DNA of 64,000 bases, from assembly GCA_051748085.1 (NCBI GenBank), contig JBNJHA010000006.1:1-64000 (forward strand), in the 5' to 3' direction. Shown here one piece after another: positions 8,377-15,821 of the stretch (the first letter of the stretch is position 1; every line of letters starts with the position of its first letter). A model generated the notes under the pieces. It saw nothing but the letters and a program-made list of their open reading frames with translations. It searched no databases and was not told the origin of the DNA. A program made the position numbers and the translations under genes. The DNA is from CAYNNQ01 sp051748085 (GTDB taxonomy: Bacteria; Desulfobacterota; Desulfovibrionia; Desulfovibrionales; Desulfonatronovibrionaceae).

Positions 8377-9315
8377 ATGGCTCTTTTTGAACGCTATCAT
8401 TTTTTTCTGGTATCCGATGACCCGGAAAAATATAAGGTTTTAAAAGAAATCATTCCCAAGGCGGAATGGTCGATTTTTGAACGCGGTTCCGGAGCCATTG
8501 AACATATTTTCAATAATCCCCCTGAATTGCTGGTGGTAGACAACGACCTGCCTGACTTCGGCGGACAGGAGCTAATTCGCATACTCAAGAGCGAGAATGT
8601 TTATCGTCAGGTTCCGGTTGTATTGTGCATCTCAGAAGCCGATCTGGCATCTGGCGTTGATTTCAGCCTGATAGAGGCTGATGATTTTCTGGTAGCCCCT
8701 TTGAATAAAGTTGTCACCGGAGCCCGGCTGGATCTGGTTCTGGCGCGCTCGGCCCGGGCCTTGGACGCCAATCCTCTGACAAAGTTGCCGGGCAATACAT
8801 CTATAATACATAAAATTCAGGATCTTATTGATAAAAAAGAGGAGTTTGCCCTGGTTTATGCCGACCTCGATCATTTCAAGTCATTTAATGACAAGTACGG
8901 ATTCTCCCGCGGTGACGAGGTGCTTATGATGGCCTCCAGGGTTATCGTGAATACGATTCGCGCCTTTGGCGGCGTGGATTCGTTTGTAGGGCATGTCGGC
9001 GGAGATGACTTTGTGTTTATTGTTCCGGTGGATTTGGCTGAGCAGGTTTGCCGGATGGTTATCAAGAGTTTTGACGGGATAGTGCCAAATTTTTATGATC
9101 GAGAAGACCGTGAACAGGGGCAGATAGTTTCAACCGATCGTCAGGGGGATATCAAAACTTTTCCTTTGATGGCCATTTCCCTGGCGGCTGTGTTTAACAT
9201 CGGCGGACAATTGACTCACTACGGGCAGGCGTCGCAACGGGCCATGAATTTGAAAAAAGTGGCCAAGGAGGATCCCAAGAGTTCTTATGTCCTGGACAGA
9301 AGAAAACCTGCCTGA
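8377..9315 (+). CDS. receiver-like GGDEF protein (putative diguanylate cyclase)
   Basis: A 312-residue protein. Residues about 8-125 look like a degenerate receiver domain (LLVVDNDLPDFGG carries the probable phosphoacceptor Asp55 or Asp57). Residues 135-305 are a GGDEF domain with YADLDHFKSFNDKYG (161-175) and the active-site signature as GGDDF (208-212). Asp in the fourth position replaces the usual Glu, a substitution tolerated in some active cyclases. Product, if active: c-di-GMP. The C-terminus overlaps the Xer gene by 29 bases, so the two are translationally coupled. Confidence 0.82.
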   Translation: MALFERYHFFLVSDDPEKYKVLKEIIPKAEWSIFERGSGAIEHIFNNPPELLVVDNDLPDFGGQELIRILKSENVYRQVPVVLCISEADLASGVDFSLIEADDFLVAPLNKVVTGARLDLVLARSARALDANPLTKLPGNTSIIHKIQDLIDKKEEFALVYADLDHFKSFNDKYGFSRGDEVLMMASRVIVNTIRAFGGVDSFVGHVGGDDFVFIVPVDLAEQVCRMVIKSFDGIVPNFYDREDREQGQIVSTDRQGDIKTFPLMAISLAAVFNIGGQLTHYGQASQRAMNLKKVAKEDPKSSYVLDRRKPA

Positions 9316-10222
9316 ATCAGTACAGCTTTTTTTGGCTTATCTGGACATTGAGAAAGGGTATTCCGGCGCAACCCTGGCTGCGTATGGCCGTGACCTTGTA
9401 CAGTTCCATCAATTTCTGGACGCATTTAAAAAAGGACTGGATGTTCCGGAAGACGTGGCCGGAAAGGAAGTCCGTTTTTTTCTTGGCGCCCTGCATGAAA
9501 AAAAAATCGCCAAATCGTCAATGGCGCGCAAACTCTCTTCTCTCAGGGCTTATTTTCGTTTTCTTTTAAAGAGAAAGGCTATTTTTCATGATCCCTGCCT
9601 GGATATCCATAATCCCAAACAGAGCATAAAGCATCCGGATACGCTCAATGTGGATCAGGCGCTCATGCTGCTGAGAAAAAACAATGATTCGGATCCCAAG
9701 TCGTTAAGGAATCTGGCCCTGGCCGAAGTCCTGTACGGTTCCGGACTGCGCGTCAGCGAAGCAACGGGATTAAACCTTGATGATTTGGATCTTGCACAGG
9801 GCCTGATTCAGGTTCGGGGAAAGGGACAAAAAGAAAGGCTGAGTCCTTTAACCGGACCGGCGGTAAAGAGTCTTTATGCTTACCTTGAATACAGAGAAGC
9901 TTTTGATTGCGATCCCATCGAACAGGCTGTTTTCGTGGGCATGCGCGGCAAAAGGTTGAACCGGCGCGAGGCCAGGCGCATTTTGGAGAAAATGTGTGTT
10001 AATGCCGGGCTCCCGGCCGCTGTAAGTCCACACGAGCTGCGGCATAGTTTTGCAACCCATCTATTGCAGGGCGGAGCGGATTTAAGAAGTGTGCAGGAGT
10101 TGCTGGGACATAAAAGGATAAGTACCACTCAGCGTTATACCCATCTGGATCTGGCCAACCTTACCAGAATTTACGACAAATCCCATCCAAGGTCCAAGAA
10201 TAAAAAAGACAAATTATCCTGA
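9287..10222 (+). CDS. xerC: XerC/XerD-type tyrosine recombinase
   Basis: A 311-residue site-specific recombinase of normal Xer length. The N-terminal SAM-like core-binding domain spans about 10-100. The catalytic domain keeps the full set: Arg155 (SGLRVSE), Lys179 (RGKGQKER), His249 and Arg252 (HELRHSF), His275 (LLGHKRIST) and nucleophile Tyr284 (QRYTH). The expected role is resolution of chromosome dimers at dif during division. XerC and XerD cannot be told apart confidently here. A chromosomal housekeeping role fits the context better than an integron or phage role, since no attachment site or mobile genes lie nearby. Confidence 0.88.
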   Translation: MSWTEENLPESVQLFLAYLDIEKGYSGATLAAYGRDLVQFHQFLDAFKKGLDVPEDVAGKEVRFFLGALHEKKIAKSSMARKLSSLRAYFRFLLKRKAIFHDPCLDIHNPKQSIKHPDTLNVDQALMLLRKNNDSDPKSLRNLALAEVLYGSGLRVSEATGLNLDDLDLAQGLIQVRGKGQKERLSPLTGPAVKSLYAYLEYREAFDCDPIEQAVFVGMRGKRLNRREARRILEKMCVNAGLPAAVSPHELRHSFATHLLQGGADLRSVQELLGHKRISTTQRYTHLDLANLTRIYDKSHPRSKNKKDKLS

Positions 10223-10230
10223 CCGGATGC

Positions 10231-10349
10231 GCCTGCAAAAAATAAATTTTTGCAGGCAGTGTTAAGTTTAAAGTTTTAATTAAAATCAAAGAGTTAAAAA
10301 CTTTAAACTGTTCGTTTAACTCCCGTCTTCGACTCTTTGCAGCTGTGTC
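10231..10349. repeat. family C intergenic repeat, copy 1
   Basis: Begins with a perfect 27-base hairpin (10231-10257, arms GCCTGCAAAAA and TTTTTGCAGGC). About 90 bases follow that match 47888-48013 closely (shared AATCAAAGAGTT, GTTTAACTCC, CGTCTTCGA). It lies between convergent xerC and cheZ and could serve as a bidirectional terminator. Confidence 0.75.
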
Positions 10350-10397
10350 TGACCGGCCTCCAAATTTTTTATCTGGTTCTTTCCGGATAGAAACTAA

Positions 10398-11117
10398 TTA
10401 CATTCCCAGCTGACTTAAAAGGTCGTCAACATCTGACTGGTTTATATCCTTTTGCGGACCTTTGAGTTCGGAAACCTTGCGCGATGATTCGTTTTTTATT
10501 GTCTGAAAATCCTTGTCTGGATTCTTGTATTTGTCCTTTATGGATATACCGGTGGTCATATAGAGATCGAAGATCGTGGTCTCCACCTTGCGCAGCACAT
10601 CGACTATCTTTTTTATGCGTTGGCCGGTGATGTCCTGAAAGCTCAGGTTGGTCATCAACGTAAGCATGTCCTGATTCAGTTCCCTGTTTCCCTGGATCAA
10701 TTTATCCAGGGCATCAGGGCCGCCGCAACCGTTTTTTAGGTCTTCAAGCTGTCGCCCGGATTCTTCTGTTTTATCCAGATATTTTTCAACAATGGTCATT
10801 ATTTCTTCAGTTGCTTTTTCCGTGCTGTTTAGAATTTCGTCCAGCTGGTCGGAAGCCTCGGAAAAAAGCTGCTGCGCTTCTGAACTGGAAAGTGTACCAT
10901 TATCCCCGGAAGTGGCCGCGGAGATTTCCTTGTATATGTCTCCGAGTCCGGACTGCATTTCAGTACTTAGATTTCTGTAAAATTCACTATCGATAAGAGC
11001 CTGGGACAGGGCCGAGGTCAGCTCTTTCTGCAATGTTTCAGTAATTACTTCACGAACTGTTTTTTCCGCTTTTTCGGTTATTTTTTCCAGTAATTGATCA
11101 GGAATTTCGTTTTGCAT
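10398..11117 (-). CDS. cheZ: chemotaxis phosphatase CheZ
   Basis: A 239-residue, almost fully helical protein. The CheZ signature LSFQDITGQRIKKIV (about 158-172) supplies the catalytic residues that speed dephosphorylation of CheY-P. The C-terminal DVDDLLSQLGM matches the CheY-docking helix at the end of CheZ proteins. The frame is open further upstream, but ATG at 11117 gives the family-like N-terminus; the upstream GTGGA is a modest ribosome-binding site. It is the last gene of a co-directional run with an ATPase and a PilZ protein. Confidence 0.85.
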   Translation of the reverse strand: MQNEIPDQLLEKITEKAEKTVREVITETLQKELTSALSQALIDSEFYRNLSTEMQSGLGDIYKEISAATSGDNGTLSSSEAQQLFSEASDQLDEILNSTEKATEEIMTIVEKYLDKTEESGRQLEDLKNGCGGPDALDKLIQGNRELNQDMLTLMTNLSFQDITGQRIKKIVDVLRKVETTIFDLYMTTGISIKDKYKNPDKDFQTIKNESSRKVSELKGPQKDINQSDVDDLLSQLGM

Positions 11118-11170
11118 TATAGTCCACCGGTTTTGTGCAGTAAGTTTTTCAAAAAAGTGATGCCGTATTC

Positions 11171-11914
11171 TCAGCTTTCTGTTTTGGGGGTTGTTTTTTT
11201 CTCCGGAATAAGCAGTTCGTAATTCGTGGCTTCGTGATCTTCCCAAATTTTTGCTTCCCAGCCGAGATCACGGCAAACAGCACGCACGAGATAGAGTCCC
11301 AGTCCCAGATGCCCCTTTTTGCTCGTAGTCCCGGAGTTCCATGCATCCTTGTCGTCTACTTCCAGGATTGTAGGCGAAGTCAGATGAAAAAGGACTCCAT
11401 TTTTCTGTGCGGCAGCCCGGATAGCGATGTTTTGTTCCTGTTCCGCGTCTTTAACGCGGCAGGCTTCAACCGCATTGGCCAGCGGCTGTTCCATGCAAAA
11501 GGTAAGGGTATAGGCCGGCAGGTCCAGATTGGGCAAATTGTCGCCAAGCTCGGTGTCAATGGTTATTTTATGTTTGCAGTACAGATCATTGTCCCAGAAC
11601 GTAACAAGCCAATCGATAAAATCGGGTATGCTGGTCTGAATACGCTCTTTTTGGGAATAAAATGACCAATTACTGTTTAACTGCATGAAATGCATCAAGT
11701 TGCCGGTATTCTCGTTGACTTTCTGAATGCGGGATCGGTAATCGGAAATCGGCGAGTCCGGCTTGGATTGCGTCTTGGAGTTCAACAGGGACAACTGCAT
11801 GTCCAGGATGTGCACGTAGTTGTTTAGATTATGAGTGATTCCCGGTATTTTTTGTCCAGCGTAATTTTGAAGATAAAAAGGAATCCAAGTTTCCCAAGGA
11901 AAGTTTTCAGGCAT
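11171..11914 (-). CDS. histidine kinase-like ATPase, soluble
   Basis: A 247-residue cytoplasmic protein with sensor-kinase core features and no membrane or sensor domain. GITHNLNNYVHIL near residue 25 is an H-box with the His followed by Asn, as in kinases that phosphorylate themselves. EQPLANAVEAC (about 144-154) is the N-box, and GHLGLGLYLVRAV (about 208-220) the G2 box. No receiver domain is attached. It overlaps the PilZ gene by 8 bases upstream and precedes cheZ, suggesting a role in motility signalling. It could be a kinase whose response regulator lies elsewhere, or an anti-sigma-like ATPase; the H-box favours the first. Confidence 0.75.
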   Translation of the reverse strand: MPENFPWETWIPFYLQNYAGQKIPGITHNLNNYVHILDMQLSLLNSKTQSKPDSPISDYRSRIQKVNENTGNLMHFMQLNSNWSFYSQKERIQTSIPDFIDWLVTFWDNDLYCKHKITIDTELGDNLPNLDLPAYTLTFCMEQPLANAVEACRVKDAEQEQNIAIRAAAQKNGVLFHLTSPTILEVDDKDAWNSGTTSKKGHLGLGLYLVRAVCRDLGWEAKIWEDHEATNYELLIPEKKTTPKTES

Positions 11915-12434
11915 TTTGACGCTCCCTTATCTGTTCGCGTTGTTCATGGAAAACAAATTGGACAATGGCTTCACGATCGTCATCCCGGATAGAAGTATAT
12001 TCAACAACATAGAGAAATTCCGGGTCAGTACTTTCTATTCTTTGGATTATGCCGACTAGCCCGACTATTTTAAATGGTATTTGAGAGATAACCACGGCCA
12101 TTTCCACAGCCTGACCCGTTTCTATCTCCTTATTGGAAGAAAATTGCAGTCCTGCTCCGCTGATCTCGGTGATATCGCATTCGAAATCAAATTGCTGCTG
12201 CAGATATTCCTGGTTCTGCAGACTGATGATCATATTCAGCTTGGCATCCATATCCTTTAGAAAATTCAGCAAGTCTTTTGGAAGTTGAGTTCCCTGCAGG
12301 CTCTGCGCGTTGGATTGCGAATAACAGGAAGCGCACCCGGAATACATGGGTTTGGTTTCCGCGGAGGGCAAAAAACGGACATAGGCCTTTCTTCGAGTGG
12401 TTATGCGCATATAGTTCCGATTCTGTTTATTCAT
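11907..12434 (-). CDS. PilZ domain protein
   Basis: A 175-residue protein. RITTRRKAYVRF near the N-terminus has the Arg-rich stretch used by PilZ domains to bind c-di-GMP, and CDITEISGAGLQF (about 85-97) corresponds to the second motif, [DN]xSxxG. Between them is an insert with Cys residues (GCASCY) and an amphipathic helix. It is probably a c-di-GMP effector on motility, acting with the adjacent ATPase and CheZ. It is the first gene of this three-gene run. Confidence 0.75.
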   Translation of the reverse strand: MNKQNRNYMRITTRRKAYVRFLPSAETKPMYSGCASCYSQSNAQSLQGTQLPKDLLNFLKDMDAKLNMIISLQNQEYLQQQFDFECDITEISGAGLQFSSNKEIETGQAVEMAVVISQIPFKIVGLVGIIQRIESTDPEFLYVVEYTSIRDDDREAIVQFVFHEQREQIRERQNA

Positions 12435-12647
12435 AAAACCCTCCTGTTTTAATAGCCCTCTCTATCTCGTAATTTGTTCCAGAACATTTTATTCTATTTT
12501 TAGCATGCCAGCCAAGCAAGAGACAACGGCAGGTATTTTTTAAAGCAAAACCGGCCGGATGCCGAAACAGGATATTCTGGAGATAAATAATGCATGATAT
12601 ATGCCGCAATCACGATTTCTGCAAGACGTATTTCGTTTCGGCAATTT

Positions 12648-13085
12648 TTATAAATCGTCGTTTATTTCTACGTGCATGGCATCTACCGGGCAGACGATCG
12701 TACATAATCCGCAAGCGGTACATTTGTTCGAATCAAAGCGTACTTCGCGTGATTCCAGATCAAGATACAGAGCCTTGGTCATGCACATGGCGGTACACAC
12801 TCCGCAATGCATGCATGCCTTTTCATCCCGGGAAATATGCTGGGAAACTTCCTGCACGGAAATGCCATGCTCCTGCAGATAAGATACGCCGCGCTTGAAA
12901 TCATCCTCCGCACCGGACAATTCAAGGATCATATGTCCTTCTTCCCGGGGGTTGATTCGGGCTTTAAGAATATTGAAAGTCAGATCGAAATTCCGGGCCA
13001 AATTGTACATCATCGGACTTCGGGCTATTTCCGGGGCAAAATGAAGAACAATAAATTTTGAGTACTGTTTGGGTGAAGCCATCAT
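12648..13085 (-). CDS. NIL-domain 4Fe-4S ferredoxin
   Basis: About 145 residues. The N-terminal NIL domain (FIVLHFAPEIARSP, LTFNILKARINPREEG) resembles the ligand-binding domain of methionine ABC ATPases. Two 4Fe-4S motifs follow: CMHCGVCTAMC and CTACGLCTIVCP. In sulfate reducers this family is linked to sulfur-amino-acid or homocysteine-forming chemistry. The frame runs open to an ATG at 13220, but those extra 45 residues are largely family A repeat read in reverse (13133-13320). The ATG pair at 13085/13082 gives the usual family N-terminus, so I start there, though no start has a good ribosome-binding site. Confidence 0.75.
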   Translation of the reverse strand: MMASPKQYSKFIVLHFAPEIARSPMMYNLARNFDLTFNILKARINPREEGHMILELSGAEDDFKRGVSYLQEHGISVQEVSQHISRDEKACMHCGVCTAMCMTKALYLDLESREVRFDSNKCTACGLCTIVCPVDAMHVEINDDL

Positions 13086-13132
13086 AAGTAAATTTTCCAA
13101 TATTTTTAAGTTTGTTTTACAAGCCGGTTTTC

Positions 13133-13320
13133 CAGTTTCCATCCGGAAATGGCCCTTTTCCAGTTTAACTTTGTTAATTTTCGGAATTATTCGAGCATGT
13201 ATCAGGGTACGCTCGCTCATAAGTAGTCAATTTTTTTGTTGAACAGGAAAAAACTAATTTCCGAACCTGAAATCCGATATTTCTAAGTCCGGAAATTTTT
13301 TAATTTCCGGATAAGAATTT
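13133..13320 (-). repeat. family A MITE-like element, copy 1
   Basis: A 188-base element. The left end is CAGTTTCCATCCGGAAAT, the right end reads AATTTCCGGATAAGAA, and a palindrome lies at 13289-13310 (CCGGAAATT, four T, AATTTCCGG). The internal open frame starts at 13220 on the minus strand (MSERTLIHARIIPKINKVK). Unlike in other copies it has no stop at the element end and reads into the NIL ferredoxin gene. Confidence 0.8.
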
Positions 13321-13324
13321 TCCA

Positions 13325-13422
13325 GCAGTTATGCACTAATTTTCTTGCCAGCTAAAGCTTTTGGCCTTCAGCAAATGCGTGCGAAAATCCGGTGAACTCA
13401 TTTTTGTGCAGTGAATAGTTGC
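13325..13422. repeat. family B intergenic repeat, copy 1
   Basis: Ends in GTGAATAGTTGC with internal AAAATCCGGTGAA, both shared with the copies near 36.1 and 40.4 kb. The left boundary is approximate. It lies between two minus-strand genes and directly abuts family A copy 1. Confidence 0.55.
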
Positions 13423-13477
13423 GTTTTAAGGAATATTTTTCTTGACGGTTGCAGCTAACAGGATCAGAGCTCCCCCT

Positions 13478-14395
13478 TTATTCAATGTTTGCAAGAAACC
13501 CCTGGGCCCTGCGTGCTTCAGTTGAATCCGGAAATTTGTCGATTAATTCCTCAAGGACTAAGCGTCCAGCCTTGTTTTTGCCCATTTTGAAGAAAGTCAT
13601 GCCCTGCTTGAGCATGCTTGGTTTGTATTTGTTACTGCTTGAGTAATCGGCGATTACTTTCTGATAATCAAGAACTGCATGGGCGTAGTCCTGCATTTGA
13701 AAATAGGCTTCTCCCTGCCAGAACCAGGCATTGGGAACAAGGGAATGATCGGGATATTTTTTATTGAATGCTTGCCATAAGCTCTGGGCCTGATCATATT
13801 TCCGGTCGTAAAACAGCCGCAGCGCTTTTTTGTACATTTCTTCCGGAGACTTAAAATCATATTTTTTTTCTGGATCTAAAACCTTTTCTTTCCTGCTCTT
13901 AGGTTTTTGTTTATCTGCCAGTTTGTCTTTTTTTCTATCCAGATTCAAATCCAGTTCATCTTGAGCTATTTTCCAGTATTCCTCGTGCCTGCGGATCATT
14001 GCCGCCAGATTCTGTTTGTTTTCAGCGCTGGCGTTTTGCGTACCGTCTTTGAGTATGCTCATCTCGCGCTCAAGGGCATCGACCTTACCCATAAGTTTTG
14101 CCTGCTCCACCTGCAATGTCTGCATTTCAGCCCACATATCCGCCTGTTTGGACTGAACAGGGCTTTTTGCTGATTCTATTTTTTCTTCCAATTGTCTGGA
14201 ACTTTCATCCAGAAGTTTTTCCAGCCGCTCCATTTTTTGTTTCAGATCTTTGTTTTCCTCTCGAAGTTTTTGATCATACGCTTGTGTGCTGCTGCGGAGG
14301 TCCGTTATTTCGGATTTGCTGGCACAGGCGGCACAAAAAATAAGACAAGGAGTAATTAAAAATAAGCTTTTGAATTCAGATAGTTTTTTGAGCAC
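13478..14395 (-). CDS. TPR lipoprotein with coiled coil, CpoB/YbgF-like
   Basis: About 305 residues from a GTG at 14395 preceded by CTGGGGG. The N-terminus is a lipoprotein signal (LITPCLIFCAACAS). Residues about 30-130 are a long coiled coil (LKQKMERLEKLLDESSRQLE), then a Lys-rich linker. TPR repeats fill the C-terminus (about 200-305, NAWFWQGEAYFQMQDYAHAV), with the tol-pal YbgF-type motif. It is probably an outer-membrane-tethered periplasmic scaffold. The frame is open further upstream, but that would bury the signal peptide. It overlaps the PLDc_N gene by 20 bases. Confidence 0.78.
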   Translation of the reverse strand: MLKKLSEFKSLFLITPCLIFCAACASKSEITDLRSSTQAYDQKLREENKDLKQKMERLEKLLDESSRQLEEKIESAKSPVQSKQADMWAEMQTLQVEQAKLMGKVDALEREMSILKDGTQNASAENKQNLAAMIRRHEEYWKIAQDELDLNLDRKKDKLADKQKPKSRKEKVLDPEKKYDFKSPEEMYKKALRLFYDRKYDQAQSLWQAFNKKYPDHSLVPNAWFWQGEAYFQMQDYAHAVLDYQKVIADYSSSNKYKPSMLKQGMTFFKMGKNKAGRLVLEELIDKFPDSTEARRAQGFLANIE

Positions 14396-14591
14396 GTTTT
14401 TTCCCCCAGAATAGATATGCAAGTCCTCCGAGTACCGGCAGAAAAACAGCCAGGGCCAGCCAGGCCATTTTTTCCTGCGGCGTATTAAAGTCGCATCTGA
14501 ATATATGCCAAATGGCCCATAGATTAGGCAAAATAGGTACAATAATCAGGATGAGCAGTACAGGCGTATTGGTTAGAGAAAGCAGATTCAT
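14376..14591 (-). CDS. small PLDc_N membrane protein
   Basis: A 71-residue protein with two transmembrane helices separated by FRCDFNTPQEKMAW. The pattern, with W-x-I-F-R, P-x-E-K and a Lys/Arg tail after LFWGKKR, is that of the phospholipase D-nuclease N-terminal (PLDc_N) family. This two-helix module also occurs alone in many bacteria and has no known catalytic role. Its start overlaps the stop of lgt (ATGA arrangement), so it is part of the lspA-lgt unit. Confidence 0.75.
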   Translation of the reverse strand: MNLLSLTNTPVLLILIIVPILPNLWAIWHIFRCDFNTPQEKMAWLALAVFLPVLGGLAYLFWGKKRAQKTI

Positions 14592-15337
14592 TGTATTTTC
14601 CTTTTTGCAAGCATGACCGCTCCGAGCAGAAAAATACCGGCGGCCAGGATTTGAGTGATGCTAAATGGGCCGAAAACACCGCGGTAGTCGCCACGAAATA
14701 TTTCTATACCAAAACGGAAGCTGGAGTAAAGGACCAGGAAGGAAGCCATAAGCTTGCCCGGAACCTGGATGTGTTTTTTGAGCATAAGCAGGATGAGAAA
14801 AGATATCAAACCTGCCATTGAGTGATAAATTTGTGTGGGGTGCAGGGCAACGTGCAGCGGAGCCAGACTGTTTGGGTCAGTGAAAGTGATTGACCAGGGC
14901 AGTTGGCAAGCTTGTCCATAGCAGCAGCCGGCAGCCACACAGCCGATGCGGCCGACAGCCTGTCCCAGGGCCAGTCCGGGGGCCAGGGCATCCAGCCATG
15001 GCCATATGGGTTGTTTTTTCCGTTTGAGGAAAAAGTACCCTAGAATTGTGGCGACTATGGCGCCGCCCAGGAAGACAAGTCCACCTTTCCAGAACATCAG
15101 GGCTTCAAGGGGGTGGTTCAGATAATACACGGGATTTATCAAAATGTAGAGCAAACGGGCGCCCAATATGCTGCCGAGGATAATGTAAAAAGAGAGATCG
15201 GCTACATACGCGGCCGGCAGATTTTTTTCTCGGGCCTCGCGCATCGTCCAGAGCATACCGGCCAGAAAGGCCAAAGCTATGAAAAAGCCGTAGCTGTGTA
15301 TGGTTATTGGCCCCAAATCAAGGAGTATTGGATGCAT
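14588..15337 (-). CDS. lgt: prolipoprotein diacylglyceryl transferase Lgt
   Basis: A 249-residue integral membrane enzyme that transfers diacylglycerol from phosphatidylglycerol to the lipobox Cys of prolipoproteins, the first step of lipoprotein maturation. It has about seven membrane spans. HSYGFFIALAFLAG is at the N-terminus, and GRIGCVAAGCCYG (about 131-143) is the Cys-containing variant of the Lgt signature seen in anaerobes. HPTQIYHS follows, and RFGIEIFRGD lies near the C-terminus. It overlaps lspA by 20 bases, so the two lipoprotein-processing enzymes are co-translated. Two probable substrates are encoded nearby. Confidence 0.92.
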   Translation of the reverse strand: MHPILLDLGPITIHSYGFFIALAFLAGMLWTMREAREKNLPAAYVADLSFYIILGSILGARLLYILINPVYYLNHPLEALMFWKGGLVFLGGAIVATILGYFFLKRKKQPIWPWLDALAPGLALGQAVGRIGCVAAGCCYGQACQLPWSITFTDPNSLAPLHVALHPTQIYHSMAGLISFLILLMLKKHIQVPGKLMASFLVLYSSFRFGIEIFRGDYRGVFGPFSITQILAAGIFLLGAVMLAKRKIQ

Positions 15338-15821
15338 CCTTTTTCCTTTTGTAAAAAGAGATAATGAGCAGAAGCGTGCCTACGCTGATGGCCATGTCGG
15401 CGATATTGAATGCCGGCCAGTGATGGCTTCCCAGGTAAAAGTCCAGAAAATCAATTACTTCCCCCAGCCTGATTCTGTCTATCAGATTGCCGAGAGCTCC
15501 TCCGAGTATTAAGCCGAGACCGGCGAAAAGATACGGGTCCCTGCGTGTTACCGAATGAACCAGATGAAATATAAGCACTACGGCCAGGGCGGTAACGGCG
15601 ATGAAAAAATAGGTTTGCCAGGTAGTGTCGCGCTGGTTCAGAAATCCGAAAGCGGCCCCCCGGTTGAGAACGTATACCAGCTTGAACAGCCCCGGGATTA
15701 CGTCTATTGATTCCCAGTGGGACAGATTGTTCTGTGCCCATAATTTGCTGAGCTGATCCAGAATCAAGATTATTATGCCCAGTCCGGCCACGGTCTTGTA
15801 TTTTCGCTGTATATTGCTCAT
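15318..15821 (-). CDS. lspA: lipoprotein signal peptidase LspA
   Basis: A 167-residue, four-span membrane aspartyl protease (signal peptidase II) that cuts prolipoproteins before the lipidated Cys. Motifs: LDQLSKLW near residue 25, NRGAAFGF, GALGNLIDRI with one catalytic Asp, and FNIADMAIS with the other. The ATG at 15821 overlaps the ileS stop as TAATG, a classic coupling signal. A longer upstream start would lie inside ileS and is not needed. Confidence 0.93.
   Translation of the reverse strand: MSNIQRKYKTVAGLGIIILILDQLSKLWAQNNLSHWESIDVIPGLFKLVYVLNRGAAFGFLNQRDTTWQTYFFIAVTALAVVLIFHLVHSVTRRDPYLFAGLGLILGGALGNLIDRIRLGEVIDFLDFYLGSHHWPAFNIADMAISVGTLLLIISFYKRKKDASNTP

Noticed and set aside
9287..10222. 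Xer-type recombinase as an integrase of a mobile island
   Set aside because: Motifs and length are those of chromosomal Xer, it is overlapped by a GGDEF gene, and no attachment site or cargo is adjacent.
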